This document shows, one piece after another, positions 53,299 to 62,034 of a stretch of DNA of 64,000 nucleotides; the first letter of the stretch is position 1; every line of letters starts with the position of its first letter. The notes under the pieces are model-generated. The model made no database searches, was not told where the DNA came from, and saw only the letters and a list, made by a program, of their open reading frames with translations. The translations under genes were made by a program, and so were the position numbers. The DNA comes from Alphaproteobacteria bacterium (GTDB lineage Bacteria; Pseudomonadota; Alphaproteobacteria; UBA8366; Aestuariispiraceae), in the NCBI GenBank assembly GCA_033344895.1, contig JAWPMN010000001.1, positions 1,736,001 to 1,800,000 on the forward strand, in the 5' to 3' direction.

Positions 53299-53969
53299 GC
53301 CACGATCACACGCATCCGCATGACCATGGGCACGATCACGGGCACGATCACCCGCACCGGCATCCGAACCAGCCCGATCTGGAGGATTCGCCGCCGACCT
53401 ATTACCAGGCCATGGCCGACGCGGTGGCGGAGCTGCTGATCGAAAAGAACGTGTTTTCGGGCGGTGAGCTGCGCGAGACCATCGAATACATGCAGGGCCG
53501 CAACCCGGATCTGGGCGCCAAACTGACCGCCCGGGCCTGGACCGATCCGGATTTCAAGAAACGACTGACCACGAACGCGAAAGAGGCCGCCGCCGAAATC
53601 GGCATCGATACCGGCCCGGCGCCGCTGCTGGTCATGGAAAACACGCCGGACGTCCACAATGTCATCGTCTGCACCCTGTGCAGCTGCTATCCGGTTTTCC
53701 TGCTGGGCAAATCGCCGGACTGGTACAAGAGCCGCGAATACCGCAGCCGCATGGTCCGCGAACCGCGCGCCGTCCTGGCCGAATTCGGCACCGAGATCGC
53801 ACCCGACCGCGAGGTTCGCGTCCACGATTCGACCGCCGACATGCGCTACATGATCCTGCCCATGCGCCCCGAAGGCACCGACGGCATGACCGAGGAAGAA
53901 CTGGCGGCACTGGTGACACGCGACAGCCTGATCGGCGTCATCGAAGTGACGGGCCCGGCGGCAGCCTAG
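53295..53969 (+). CDS. nitrile hydratase alpha / thiocyanate hydrolase gamma, cobalt type
   Basis: A 224-residue catalytic subunit. The metal motif is Cys126-Thr-Leu-Cys129-Ser-Cys131 (VCTLCSC), the cobalt form in which two Cys become oxidised. The later WYKSREYRSRMVREPRAVLAEFG stretch is diagnostic. The N-terminal 25 residues hold about 11 His (HDHTHPHDHGHDHG), an unusual metal-binding leader. Whether it hydrates nitriles or hydrolyses thiocyanate cannot be told; the split beta chain favours the thiocyanate-hydrolase architecture. No activator gene is adjacent. Confidence 0.9.
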   Translation: MSHDHTHPHDHGHDHGHDHPHRHPNQPDLEDSPPTYYQAMADAVAELLIEKNVFSGGELRETIEYMQGRNPDLGAKLTARAWTDPDFKKRLTTNAKEAAAEIGIDTGPAPLLVMENTPDVHNVIVCTLCSCYPVFLLGKSPDWYKSREYRSRMVREPRAVLAEFGTEIAPDREVRVHDSTADMRYMILPMRPEGTDGMTEEELAALVTRDSLIGVIEVTGPAAA

Positions 53970-53974
53970 GAGTT

Positions 53975-54295
53975 CTACCCGAACGTGCCCGCCCGCCAAT
54001 GGGCGCCCAGCAGGCACAGCGAAACGCCGGCAATCAGGCTGAGGATGGTGCGGCCGGTCCAAAGGTAGAGACCGAAGGTCAGTGCCACGCCGGCGATGTC
54101 GGTCGGGGTGCCGCGCATGGCGGCGGGTGCGACGATGGCGGCCATGGCGCAGCCGGGCAGTGCATTGACGATGCGCTGGGTCTTCGCGCCGCCGCTGGAC
54201 AGGGCCGCGCCCAGGATCATGCCACCGATGCGCATGCCGAAGACGGTCAGCGCGACCAGGGCGATGGTCAGATAGGCGGTATAATTATCGGGCAT
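53975..54295 (-). CDS. azlD: branched-chain amino acid exporter small subunit, AzlD family
   Basis: A 106-residue inner-membrane protein with about four TM segments. AzlD with AzlC exports branched-chain amino acids or analogues. Sequence features are the N-terminal YLTIALVALTVFGMRIGGM and RIVNALPGCAMAAIVAP. It overlaps the azlC end by 11 bases and converges with the hydratase operon five bases away. Confidence 0.87.
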   Translation of the reverse strand: MPDNYTAYLTIALVALTVFGMRIGGMILGAALSSGGAKTQRIVNALPGCAMAAIVAPAAMRGTPTDIAGVALTFGLYLWTGRTILSLIAGVSLCLLGAHWRAGTFG

Positions 54296-55010
54296 CGCGC
54301 ATGACCTCCGATGCCAGGGCGGTGACGGCCCCGGCCGCAACCGCAACCAGGATGGCCGCGCCCGGCTCGATCACGCCGTCCAGCGCGATACCGACCCCGG
54401 CGGAGACGGCCAGCGGCGCGCGCGGCGCATCGACGCCGCGCACGACGACGCCGACCAGACTGGCCAGAAAGACGATCCCGGCAAAGGCGAGGCTCTGCGC
54501 GGTTACCGGATCGATCAGCCCGGCGGAGAACACTCCGACCGCCGTTGCCGCGACCCAGATCACATACATCGGCGCCGAGACACCCATGTAATAGGCTGAC
54601 TTGTTCGGAATCGACCGCGCCTGCAGGGTCAGCGCCCAGGCCGCGTCGTTGATCACGAAGACCGCAGGCGGGCGCAGTGGACCGGGCAGACCGCGAATCG
54701 TCGGGCCCAGCGACAGCCCCATCAGGGTCAGCCGGCTGGTCACCATGGCGGCGGAAATCAGGACGGCGAAATAGGGCATCTGATCCGACCAGAGGGCCAG
54801 GGTCGCGAACTGGGCCGTGCCGGCGAAGATGAAGGCACTCATGGCGACGGTCTGTCCCATGTCCAGCCCCGCGACGCTGGCGGCCGATCCGAACAGCATG
54901 CCGAACAGCAGAGCGCCGAAGAACATGCCGGACGCGTCGCGGATTCCCGCAAGAAAGCTTGCGCCGGAGCAGTTCGGCGGGATGCCGAGAGTATCTGTGG
55001 AAAAGGCCAT
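54285..55010 (-). CDS. azlC: branched-chain amino acid exporter large subunit, AzlC family
   Basis: A 241-residue protein with about seven TM segments. The family stretch is FAGTAQFATLALW, followed by DAAWAL. It would form the export pathway with AzlD. It lies 77 bases after the sulfatase-like gene on the same strand. Confidence 0.88.
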   Translation of the reverse strand: MAFSTDTLGIPPNCSGASFLAGIRDASGMFFGALLFGMLFGSAASVAGLDMGQTVAMSAFIFAGTAQFATLALWSDQMPYFAVLISAAMVTSRLTLMGLSLGPTIRGLPGPLRPPAVFVINDAAWALTLQARSIPNKSAYYMGVSAPMYVIWVAATAVGVFSAGLIDPVTAQSLAFAGIVFLASLVGVVVRGVDAPRAPLAVSAGVGIALDGVIEPGAAILVAVAAGAVTALASEVMRDAR

Positions 55011-55087
55011 TGGCGCGACTTAATCCTTTCGCGTCCCGGGCGAAACCTTCGCTTCGGCACAGCATTTCCGACGGCGGGGAAGCAAAG

Positions 55088-56650
55088 TCACCAGACACCC
55101 ATCTTGATGCGGCCGCCAAAGGTGTAATCGGCGGTTTCGGCCTCGACCTCGGCGGCGGTGAAACTGGTCCGTGTCAGGCGCTGTGCAAAGTGGTCGAACA
55201 ACAGATCGCGCATCTCCCGAACGGTCTCCGCATGGTTCGGGTCGCGGCCCAGATCGTGAAGTTCCTGCGGATCGTCGACCATATCGTAAAGCTGCGGCGG
55301 CAGGTCGAGCCAATGGACGTATTTCCAGCGCGGCCCGCGCAGCATCCAGCCCCGCGCCCGCCTCGCCGCGATGCCCAGCGCCTTTCGGGCCTCCCGCGTT
55401 GCGTAGTCCAGCTCGCAGCAGGCGGCCGTGCGCCAGTGGGCCGGTGCCTCCCCCTTCAGGAAGGGCATCAGGGAATATCCATCCAGCATCTGGATGTCGT
55501 CCGGGTCGCCGCCCAGCGCGTCCAGGAAGGTCGGAACCAGATCGATTCCCTCTACCGGCGCGTCGGAAACCTGATCGCCCGGCAGATCGGGATGGACGAT
55601 GAAGAAGGGAATCCGGGCGGAGACATCGTGGAACAGCTGCTTCTCGCCCAGCCCGTAATCGCCCAGATAATCGCCGTGATCGCTGACGAAGGCGATCAGG
55701 GTGTCGTCCAGCCGTCCGCGATCCGCCAGAAAGGCCGTCAGGCGGCCGATATGGTCGTCCAGTTCCCGGATCAGGCCCAGATAGGTCGGGATCACGCGCT
55801 CGCGGGCGCCGTCACGTCGGAAACCGACACTTTCCGTATGATCCAGAAAGGCGCGGTAGACCGGATGCGGGTCGTCCGCGACTGGCGGGGCCGGCCAGAC
55901 GCTGTCCGGCCCGAACAGTCCGCAATAGGGTTTCGGCGCGATATACGGCCAGTGCGGCTTGATATAGCTGAGATGCAGGCACCAGGGCGCATCGCCCTGT
56001 TCGTCGATGAAGGCCATAGCCCGGTCGGTGGTCCAGGCGGTCTCGGAATCCTCCGGCGCGACGCGGGCCGGCTTGTCGGCGTGGCGCAGATACCAGCCGG
56101 ACAGGATCTCGCCCTCCGGCCCCAATGCGCTGTTCGCATGGTCGTGCCAGGGATTGTCGCCGTCATAGCCCTTCTGACGCAGATAGGCATTGTAGCCCTT
56201 GTTCGGCGGCTTATCCAATGGGTGGAGCCCGTCGTCGCGGGCAAAGGGTTCGAAGCCGCACTCCGCCGCCAGCACGCCCTGATCGGAAATGTCGGACAGG
56301 CCCATCCGCATCATGCCCTCGCGGTCGGCCTTCATATGGGTCTTGCCGGCCAGGGCCGTGCGCAGGCCCAGCTTCCGCATCCGGTCGCCGAGCGTCACCG
56401 TGCCGACAGGCAGCGGCGCCTGATTGACGGTCGCGCCATGGGTAGAGGGATAGAGTCCGGTATAGAATCCCATGCGCGACGGCCCGCAGATGGGGGCCGG
56501 ACAATAGGCCCGATCAAAGCGCGTTCCGCGCCGGGCCAGCGCTTCCAGATGCGGCGTTTCAAGCTTTGCGCCGGGCACGCCGATTCCCGCGCCCCAGGAA
56601 TCGGCGCGCAACTGATCGGCCATGATGAATAGGATGTTCCGAACCGGCAT
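55088..56650 (-). CDS. sulfatase-superfamily hydrolase (arylsulfatase / phosphonate monoester hydrolase type)
   Basis: A 520-residue metal-dependent hydrolase of the alkaline phosphatase superfamily. The formylglycine motif CxPSR is Cys55-Gly-Pro-Ser-Arg, with metal-binding Asp12 in MADQLRAD and the later SDHGDYLGDYGLGEKQ. The absence of a signal peptide and the domain layout resemble cytosolic phosphonate monoester hydrolases and choline-sulfatase-like enzymes. The Cys must be oxidised by a maturation enzyme, not encoded nearby. The substrate is a sulfate ester or phosphodiester of unknown kind. Confidence 0.87.
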   Translation of the reverse strand: MPVRNILFIMADQLRADSWGAGIGVPGAKLETPHLEALARRGTRFDRAYCPAPICGPSRMGFYTGLYPSTHGATVNQAPLPVGTVTLGDRMRKLGLRTALAGKTHMKADREGMMRMGLSDISDQGVLAAECGFEPFARDDGLHPLDKPPNKGYNAYLRQKGYDGDNPWHDHANSALGPEGEILSGWYLRHADKPARVAPEDSETAWTTDRAMAFIDEQGDAPWCLHLSYIKPHWPYIAPKPYCGLFGPDSVWPAPPVADDPHPVYRAFLDHTESVGFRRDGARERVIPTYLGLIRELDDHIGRLTAFLADRGRLDDTLIAFVSDHGDYLGDYGLGEKQLFHDVSARIPFFIVHPDLPGDQVSDAPVEGIDLVPTFLDALGGDPDDIQMLDGYSLMPFLKGEAPAHWRTAACCELDYATREARKALGIAARRARGWMLRGPRWKYVHWLDLPPQLYDMVDDPQELHDLGRDPNHAETVREMRDLLFDHFAQRLTRTSFTAAEVEAETADYTFGGRIKMGVW

Positions 56651-56794
56651 GGCGCGAGATTAGTGCGGTTTTCTCCGGACGGAAAGGCGGGTTGGTCGAA
56701 ACGGGAAAGGACGAACGCGGAGGACACAGAGCCGTTCCTGTTACTTTTCGCGTGCTCCTGCGAAGGCAGGAGCCTCGGTCGTTCTCTGTCGGGT

Positions 56795-56995
56795 TCAGCC
56801 CTGGCGGAAAAGGGTGCGGAAAACGGCCTTAACCGCCCGTACAGGGGCAAGCCTGGAAGCATCGGCCTCGATTTCGCCGAACGCGTCCTCGACCCAATCC
56901 ACGGCGGCCTGGACCTCGCCTTCGATATCGGCCATGGCGACGGCGAAATCGCGCCCGTCAAAGTCGCTGTAATCCAAGCGGTTGGCGTCGATCAT
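56795..56995 (-). CDS. small acidic protein of unknown function
   Basis: A 66-residue protein starting MIDANRLDYSDFDGRDFA, with an acidic first half and a basic C-terminus (RAVKAVFRTLFRQG) that could be an amphipathic helix. AAGGA lies ten bases before this ATG. A longer start at 57025 is possible. No homology is recognised. It is flanked by 144 and 183 bases without recognisable genes. Confidence 0.5.
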   Translation of the reverse strand: MIDANRLDYSDFDGRDFAVAMADIEGEVQAAVDWVEDAFGEIEADASRLAPVRAVKAVFRTLFRQG

Positions 56996-57178
56996 GGTGT
57001 TCAATCCTTCGCTTCGGTCCCACATGGGGTGCAGGGCATGGGATTAACAGTCTTGTGTTACGAAACGGCGTCCCTTTGCTGACTCTTCGGCGACGTCTTC
57101 GGATCGAACGCACCCCCTTTTACCGTCCCGCCGCCTGACGTAGGCTGCAGGGAAACCCTTGGCGAGAAAGAGGTTCCG

Positions 57179-57697
57179 ATGGCCGACCTGACACTCGATG
57201 TCTGGCAGTTCGTCCGCCTGATGGTGGGCATGGAAGACACGCTGAACGCCCATGGCGGCGGCCGCGGGTCGGATTTGAAGAAGCTTTACGACAAGTGGGA
57301 GGATCTCTGGGTCGATCTGGATGCAAGACTGATCGACCTCGGCAAGCACGACATGGATGCCTTCGCCGATCTGATGATGGATCAGGAAGTCGTGCTGGAG
57401 GAGATCACGCCCCGCGAGAAGGAGCTGGTTGCCCAGGAGTTGGAAAAGGTATTGCGTCAGATCAAGGCGCGCCTGACCCAGACCGACGATCCTGGTGAGG
57501 TCGAGGATTTGAGTTTCGAGCGTGACGAACTGGTGCTGACCATCCGCTCCCTGACGGGGAAGGCGCCGGCCCCTGGAAAGGGAGCGGCCGGCAAGGCGCC
57601 CGGTGCGAAGCGGGCCACCGGCAAATCCTTCGGGGGCAAATCGTTCGGCGGTCGGAAACCGGGCGGCAAAACGGGATCCGGAAAGCCGCAGCGGTGA
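57179..57697 (+). CDS. protein of unknown function with basic Gly/Lys tail
   Basis: A 172-residue protein. Residues 1-120 are helical and acidic (LKKLYDKWEDLWVDLDARL; a charged coiled-coil-like stretch with ELEKVLRQIKARL). Residues 128-172 are a disordered basic tail built from GK-, GG- and SFGGK/RK-type repeats with no acidic residue, suggesting nucleic-acid or polymer binding. AGAGG precedes the ATG. Its neighbour phaB and its acidic helical body allow a phasin-like or nucleoid-associated idea, but neither is shown. Confidence 0.68.
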   Translation: MADLTLDVWQFVRLMVGMEDTLNAHGGGRGSDLKKLYDKWEDLWVDLDARLIDLGKHDMDAFADLMMDQEVVLEEITPREKELVAQELEKVLRQIKARLTQTDDPGEVEDLSFERDELVLTIRSLTGKAPAPGKGAAGKAPGAKRATGKSFGGKSFGGRKPGGKTGSGKPQR

Positions 57698-57853
57698 CGA
57701 AGCGCACCCGACCCGGTCGCATCCGGGGCCGGGATGTGGAAAAGTGGTGATGGCAACGCGTTTGATGTCGGGGAGGGCGCGACGCGGCGCCGGGAGCTAA
57801 GAGAGCGTTTTTAAGAAGCAACGGTACAAACAAGCCTCAGAAGGAGGAGTCTC

Positions 57854-58576
57854 ATGAGCAGAGTGGCACTGGTTACGGGCGGCACACGCGGTATCGGCGC
57901 GGCGATATCGACCGGCTTGAAGGACGCGGGCTATACCGTCGCGGCGAATTACGGCGGGGATGATGCGCGCGCGAATGCCTTCAACAAGGAAACCGGCATC
58001 GCGGTCTACAAGTTCGATGTCTCGAATTTCGACGCCGTGCAGGCGGCGGTGAAGAAGATCGAGGCGGATCTGGGGCCGATCGAGGTTCTGGTGAACAATG
58101 CCGGGATCACGCGCGACGGCACCATGCACCGCATGTCGGCCGAACAATGGCAGGCGGTTCTCGATACCAATCTGGGATCCTGCTTCAACTGCTGCCGTGC
58201 CGTCATCGACGGCATGCGTGAGCGCAAATTCGGCCGCATCGTGAATATCGGCTCGGTCAATGGCCAGGCCGGTCAGTACGGTCAGGTAAACTATGCCGCT
58301 GCGAAGTCGGGCATCCACGGCTTCACCAAGGCGCTTGCCCAGGAAGGCGCGCGGGCCGGCATCACGGTCAACGCCATTGCGCCGGGCTATATCGACACCG
58401 ACATGGTCCGCGCCGTGCCGGAGGAGGTTCTGGAAAAGATCGTCGCCCGCATCCCGGTCGGCCGTCTGGGTCATGCCGAGGAGATCGCCCGCGGCGTCAA
58501 GTTCCTGGTTGCCGACGATGCCGGCTTCATCACCGGCTCGACCCTGTCGATCAACGGTGGCCAGCACATGTATTAA
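57854..58576 (+). CDS. phaB: acetoacetyl-CoA reductase (SDR family)
   Basis: A 240-residue NADPH-dependent short-chain dehydrogenase that reduces acetoacetyl-CoA to (R)-3-hydroxybutyryl-CoA for polyhydroxybutyrate. The TGGTRGIG nucleotide motif is at 8-15, NNAG at 81-84, and the catalytic set is Ser134, Tyr147 and Lys151. IGSVNGQAGQYGQVNYAAAK is PhaB-specific in style. A perfect AAGGAGG ribosome site precedes the ATG. phaA and phaC are not in the window. Confidence 0.93.
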   Translation: MSRVALVTGGTRGIGAAISTGLKDAGYTVAANYGGDDARANAFNKETGIAVYKFDVSNFDAVQAAVKKIEADLGPIEVLVNNAGITRDGTMHRMSAEQWQAVLDTNLGSCFNCCRAVIDGMRERKFGRIVNIGSVNGQAGQYGQVNYAAAKSGIHGFTKALAQEGARAGITVNAIAPGYIDTDMVRAVPEEVLEKIVARIPVGRLGHAEEIARGVKFLVADDAGFITGSTLSINGGQHMY

Positions 58577-58612
58577 GGCCGTCGGGCGCTTCCCTCATCC
58601 GGCGCTGCACCA

Positions 58613-58680
58613 CCCTCTCCCCTTCGACGATGTCGCGGGGGGAGAGGGGCGGGGGAGAGGGGCGGGGGAGAGGGGATGAG
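58613..58680. repeat. Hairpin plus triple 13-bp G-rich repeat between phaB and chvG
   Basis: CCCTCTCCCC (58613-58622) pairs with GGGGAGAGGG (58639-58648), with an inner CGAC/GTCG. The right arm is the first of three tandem 13-bp units GGGGGAGAGGGGC at 58638, 58651 and 58664, the last with one change. It sits between convergent genes and may act as a terminator or as a dispersed intergenic repeat. Confidence 0.7.
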
Positions 58681-58685
58681 GCGGG

Positions 58686-60458
58686 TCAAACCGCGGGCAG
58701 ACGTACCACGAAGCGGGCGCCTTTCGGATTGCCGTCCGCGCCGGTGCGGTTTTCGGCATGGATGGCGCCGCCATGGGCCTCGACGATCTGCTTGCAGATC
58801 GACAGGCCCAGGCCCGAATGGGCGCCGAACTTCTCGTGCTGCGGGCGCTCGGAATAGAAGCGGCTGAAAATCTCCTCCAGCTTGGCGGGCGGGATTCCGG
58901 GGCCCTCGTCTTCGCAGGTCGCGACGATCCAGCCGCCTTCGCGGGCGATGGATACCGTTATGGTGCCGTCGCGCGGGCTGAAGCTTTCGGCGTTGCCGAT
59001 CAGGTTCTGGAAGACCTGGACCAGCCGGCTTTCCATGCCGCCGACCCGGAACGGTCCGTCACTCAGGCGGGTGAACCGGACCACGGGTCCCTGACCCCTG
59101 GCGTCCGGCACGTCCTCGCCGCGCGCGGTGCGGTGCATGCCGACCAGCATCTCCAGCATCTCGGCGAGGTTGATTTCCTCGGTCTGGACCCGGCCCAGCT
59201 CGGCATCCAGGCGCGACGCGTCGGAAATATCGGTAATCAGCCGGTCCAGGCGCTCCACATCCTCCTTCACGATGCGCAGCAATTCGCGCTGATGGTCGGG
59301 GTCCTTGACCCGCTGCACCGTCTCGATCGCGCTTTTCAGGGAGGTCAGCGGATTCTTGATCTCATGGCTGACATCGGCGGCAAATCGTTCGATTGCCGTG
59401 ATCCGCATGGTCAGGGCCGAGGTCATCTCCCGCAGCACCGCCGACAGATCGCCGATCTCGTCCCGCCGTCCGGTGAGGTCCGGAATGGTGTCCGGATCGC
59501 GGCCGACGGAATGGCGTACCTTCTCCGCGGCCTCCGCCAGCCGGTGCAGCGGCCGGGCGATGGTGCTGGCGAAATACAACGACACCAGGGTCGTGATGAC
59601 CAGCGCGCCGGCAAACACCGCCAGGATGGTCAGCCGGACATCGCGCATCGCCTCGTCAATTCGCGCGCCGTCGCGGGACAGCATCAGGCTGCCGAAGACA
59701 TGGACGTAGCGCTGAACCGGCAGGGCGACGGTCAGGACCAGATTGCGATCTTCGGTACGGCGCACAGCGTAGGCGCTTTCACCCTGCAGGGCGCGGACGG
59801 ATTCCGGATAATCGGTGACGGTCGGGTTCAGATGGTCGCGATAGAGCGGATAATCCCGGTTCTCGATCCAGTGCGACAGGCTGTCCAGCCAGGACAGGAC
59901 GGGGTTCACCACGGGTTCGATCGGGTCGTCGGAAATCGGGTCATCCAGTTCCTCGACCAGAATCTGCTGGCCGGTCGACCCAAGCTGACGGCTGTCGACG
60001 GCCAGGGACCCGTCGGCCAGGAAGAATCGGGCACGGACCTCGCTGGCAGCCGACAGGCGGCGAACCAGATCGCGCGCCGGGACGATGTTCAGGACCTCCT
60101 GACCGTTGTCCAGCAGGCCGATCGCCCCTTCGCCCAGCGCGCCAGAGAAGATTTCCCCCTGTTCGCGCAGCGCGTCGATTTCCTGCGCGATCAGGCTTTC
60201 GCGATACGGCCCCAGATACAGCATCCCGACAACGGGGATCAGCAGGGCCAGCAGGTTCACGACCAGGATCTTGCGGGTCAGCGGCGACAGTCGCTGACGC
60301 CGCCGCAGGCGCCGGACCGCCCGGGAACGACGCTTGTCGGCACGTTTCCCATCGCGCGCCGCCTGCTTTTCGGCACGGATTTCATCCTCGCGGGAAACGG
60401 GTCTCTCGGCGGTGAGGCTGCCCAAGTCGGTCGCCCTTTGCTGGCTGTACGGGGTCAA
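58686..60458 (-). CDS. chvG: sensor histidine kinase ChvG/ExoS
   Basis: A 590-residue two-TM kinase of the alphaproteobacterial acid and envelope-stress pair. A very basic cytosolic N-terminus (to residue 62) precedes TM1 (about 63-82). The periplasmic ChvG-specific sensor runs to TM2 (about 274-297), then HAMP and His365 in [15 protein letters not shown]. The ATPase motifs are [18 protein letters not shown] and GLGLSIC. In rhizobia the periplasmic protein ExoR controls this kinase. It overlaps chvI by four bases. The pckA and hprK genes often near it are absent here. Confidence 0.93.
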   Translation of the reverse strand: MTPYSQQRATDLGSLTAERPVSREDEIRAEKQAARDGKRADKRRSRAVRRLRRRQRLSPLTRKILVVNLLALLIPVVGMLYLGPYRESLIAQEIDALREQGEIFSGALGEGAIGLLDNGQEVLNIVPARDLVRRLSAASEVRARFFLADGSLAVDSRQLGSTGQQILVEELDDPISDDPIEPVVNPVLSWLDSLSHWIENRDYPLYRDHLNPTVTDYPESVRALQGESAYAVRRTEDRNLVLTVALPVQRYVHVFGSLMLSRDGARIDEAMRDVRLTILAVFAGALVITTLVSLYFASTIARPLHRLAEAAEKVRHSVGRDPDTIPDLTGRRDEIGDLSAVLREMTSALTMRITAIERFAADVSHEIKNPLTSLKSAIETVQRVKDPDHQRELLRIVKEDVERLDRLITDISDASRLDAELGRVQTEEINLAEMLEMLVGMHRTARGEDVPDARGQGPVVRFTRLSDGPFRVGGMESRLVQVFQNLIGNAESFSPRDGTITVSIAREGGWIVATCEDEGPGIPPAKLEEIFSRFYSERPQHEKFGAHSGLGLSICKQIVEAHGGAIHAENRTGADGNPKGARFVVRLPAV

Positions 60459-61162
60459 TCCTCGTCCTTGTAGCGGTAGCCGACGCCGTAAAGCGTTTCA
60501 ATCTTGTCGAATTCTCCGTCCGCCGCGCGCAGCTTCTTGCGCAGGCGCTTGATGTGGCTGTCGATGGTGCGATCATCGACATAGATATTCTCGCCATAGG
60601 CGGCATCCATCAGCTGGTCGCGGTTCTTCACATGGCCGGGACGCTGCGCCAGCGCCTTCAGCAGCAGGAACTCCGTCACCGTCAGCTTCACCGGCTCGCC
60701 TTTCCAGGTGCACAGATGGCGGTCGCCATCCATCACCAGTTCGCCGCGGGTGAAGGCGCCCTGGGACTTGCTGCCGCCCTCGGCGGTGCGCTGTTCCAGT
60801 TCCGCCCGGCGCAAAAGCGCGCGAATGCGTTCGATCAGCAGGCGTTGGGAAAACGGTTTCTTGATGTAATCGTCCGCGCCCATGCGCAGGCCCAGCAGTT
60901 CGTCGACCTCGTCATCCTTGGATGTCAGGAAGATCACCGGCAGCTCCGACGACTGGCGCAGCTTCTGCAGCAGTTCCATGCCGTCCATGCGCGGCATCTT
61001 GATGTCCAGCACCGCCAGGTCCACCGGCCGCGTCGTCAGGCCGCGCAGCGCGGTCTCGCCGTCGGTATAGGTGGTGACCTTGAATCCTTCCGCCTCCAGG
61101 GCGATCGAAACGGAGGTCAGAATATTCCGGTCGTCATCGACCAGGGCGATCTGCTGGGACAT
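60455..61162 (-). CDS. chvI: response regulator ChvI
   Basis: A 235-residue OmpR-type regulator. The receiver domain has the acidic pair Asp10/Asp11 and phosphoacceptor Asp53 ([11 protein letters not shown]). A winged helix follows with [19 protein letters not shown] and [17 protein letters not shown], the ChvI signature. The ATG at 61162 has GAGGAAG; an earlier ATG at 61180 is weaker. It is the first gene of the pair, with 187 bases of non-coding DNA upstream. Confidence 0.94.
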   Translation of the reverse strand: MSQQIALVDDDRNILTSVSIALEAEGFKVTTYTDGETALRGLTTRPVDLAVLDIKMPRMDGMELLQKLRQSSELPVIFLTSKDDEVDELLGLRMGADDYIKKPFSQRLLIERIRALLRRAELEQRTAEGGSKSQGAFTRGELVMDGDRHLCTWKGEPVKLTVTEFLLLKALAQRPGHVKNRDQLMDAAYGENIYVDDRTIDSHIKRLRKKLRAADGEFDKIETLYGVGYRYKDED

Positions 61163-61349
61163 CGGCTCTTCCTCGTTCACCGCGATAATCAGGGGCCCGT
61201 TGCCGGGGTCCGTTTCCGGTAGCCGTCTGGGAAACCGGTGTCGGACGCTGTCCCTTACACCGTCGCAACAGGGCGGAATTAAGGCAAGGGCGCGGCAGTT
61301 ATTGGAAAATACTTGTCATAATTCGCCGATGATTCAACCGGCGAAAGGG

Positions 61350-61925
61350 CTATTCTGCGGCTTTCGGGTCCGGATCGTCCACCGGCACCTGCTCGGTCCG
61401 GAACCGCTGCTTTCCGTGAATATGGGGCGCCAGCGCGGCATGCGGGCCGCCGGCCTTGACCGGCCGTTCGGCGAAACGTCCGCGGCTGATCATCCGGTCA
61501 TAGAGGGTGATCGCCCCCGCGATCCCGACATTGATGCAGAAGGCCATCGGGATTTTCACCACGAAGTCGCAGCGGCCGACCATTTCGTCCGACAGGGATC
61601 CGCGCTCCGGCCCCAGAATGTAGGCGGCGCGGTCCGGATGGCGGAAGGACGGCAGTTCCACCGCATCCTCGGTCAGTTCCACCCCGACCAGCTGGCAGCC
61701 CTTCGGCAGCGCGATCTCACCGGCGGATTCCCACTGGTAATAGGGGACCTGGTTCGCCGTGCCCGACGTGTCGGACTTGTTCAGCCCGCGCATGTTCACA
61801 TAGGGCGATACGGCGAAGACGAAACTGGCGCCGAAGGCATGGGCGGTGCGCAGCAGGCTGCCCGCATTCATGGGTTTCGAGATGCCTTCGACCCCCAGGC
61901 CGAAATATCCGCGTGTCTGCGCCAT
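61350..61925 (-). CDS. TrmH/SpoU-family RNA methyltransferase
   Basis: A 191-residue SPOUT methyltransferase. Motif 1 is SKPMNAGSLLRTAHAFGAS with the catalytic Arg, motif 2 is ILGPERGSLSDE, and motif 3 is KIPMAFCINVGIAGAITLYDRM, part of the trefoil knot. It probably 2'-O-methylates a ribose in tRNA or rRNA; the site is not known. The start at MAQTRGYF is chosen over an extension without homology. It runs in the same direction as chvI. Confidence 0.86.
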   Translation of the reverse strand: MAQTRGYFGLGVEGISKPMNAGSLLRTAHAFGASFVFAVSPYVNMRGLNKSDTSGTANQVPYYQWESAGEIALPKGCQLVGVELTEDAVELPSFRHPDRAAYILGPERGSLSDEMVGRCDFVVKIPMAFCINVGIAGAITLYDRMISRGRFAERPVKAGGPHAALAPHIHGKQRFRTEQVPVDDPDPKAAE

Positions 61926-62034
61926 GACGCCGTTCCGTGACTTTGTGTGAACCGGATCGCGGCCTTCTTGCACAAAGCGTCCGGGCAAGGCAAGTTTCCG
62001 GCCCCCAAGCACATGGAACAGAAAGCCTCGCGCG

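Noticed and set aside
56651-56794. Plus-strand frame in the gap after the sulfatase-like gene
   Set aside because: Composition is not gene-like and no conserved motif or start site supports it.
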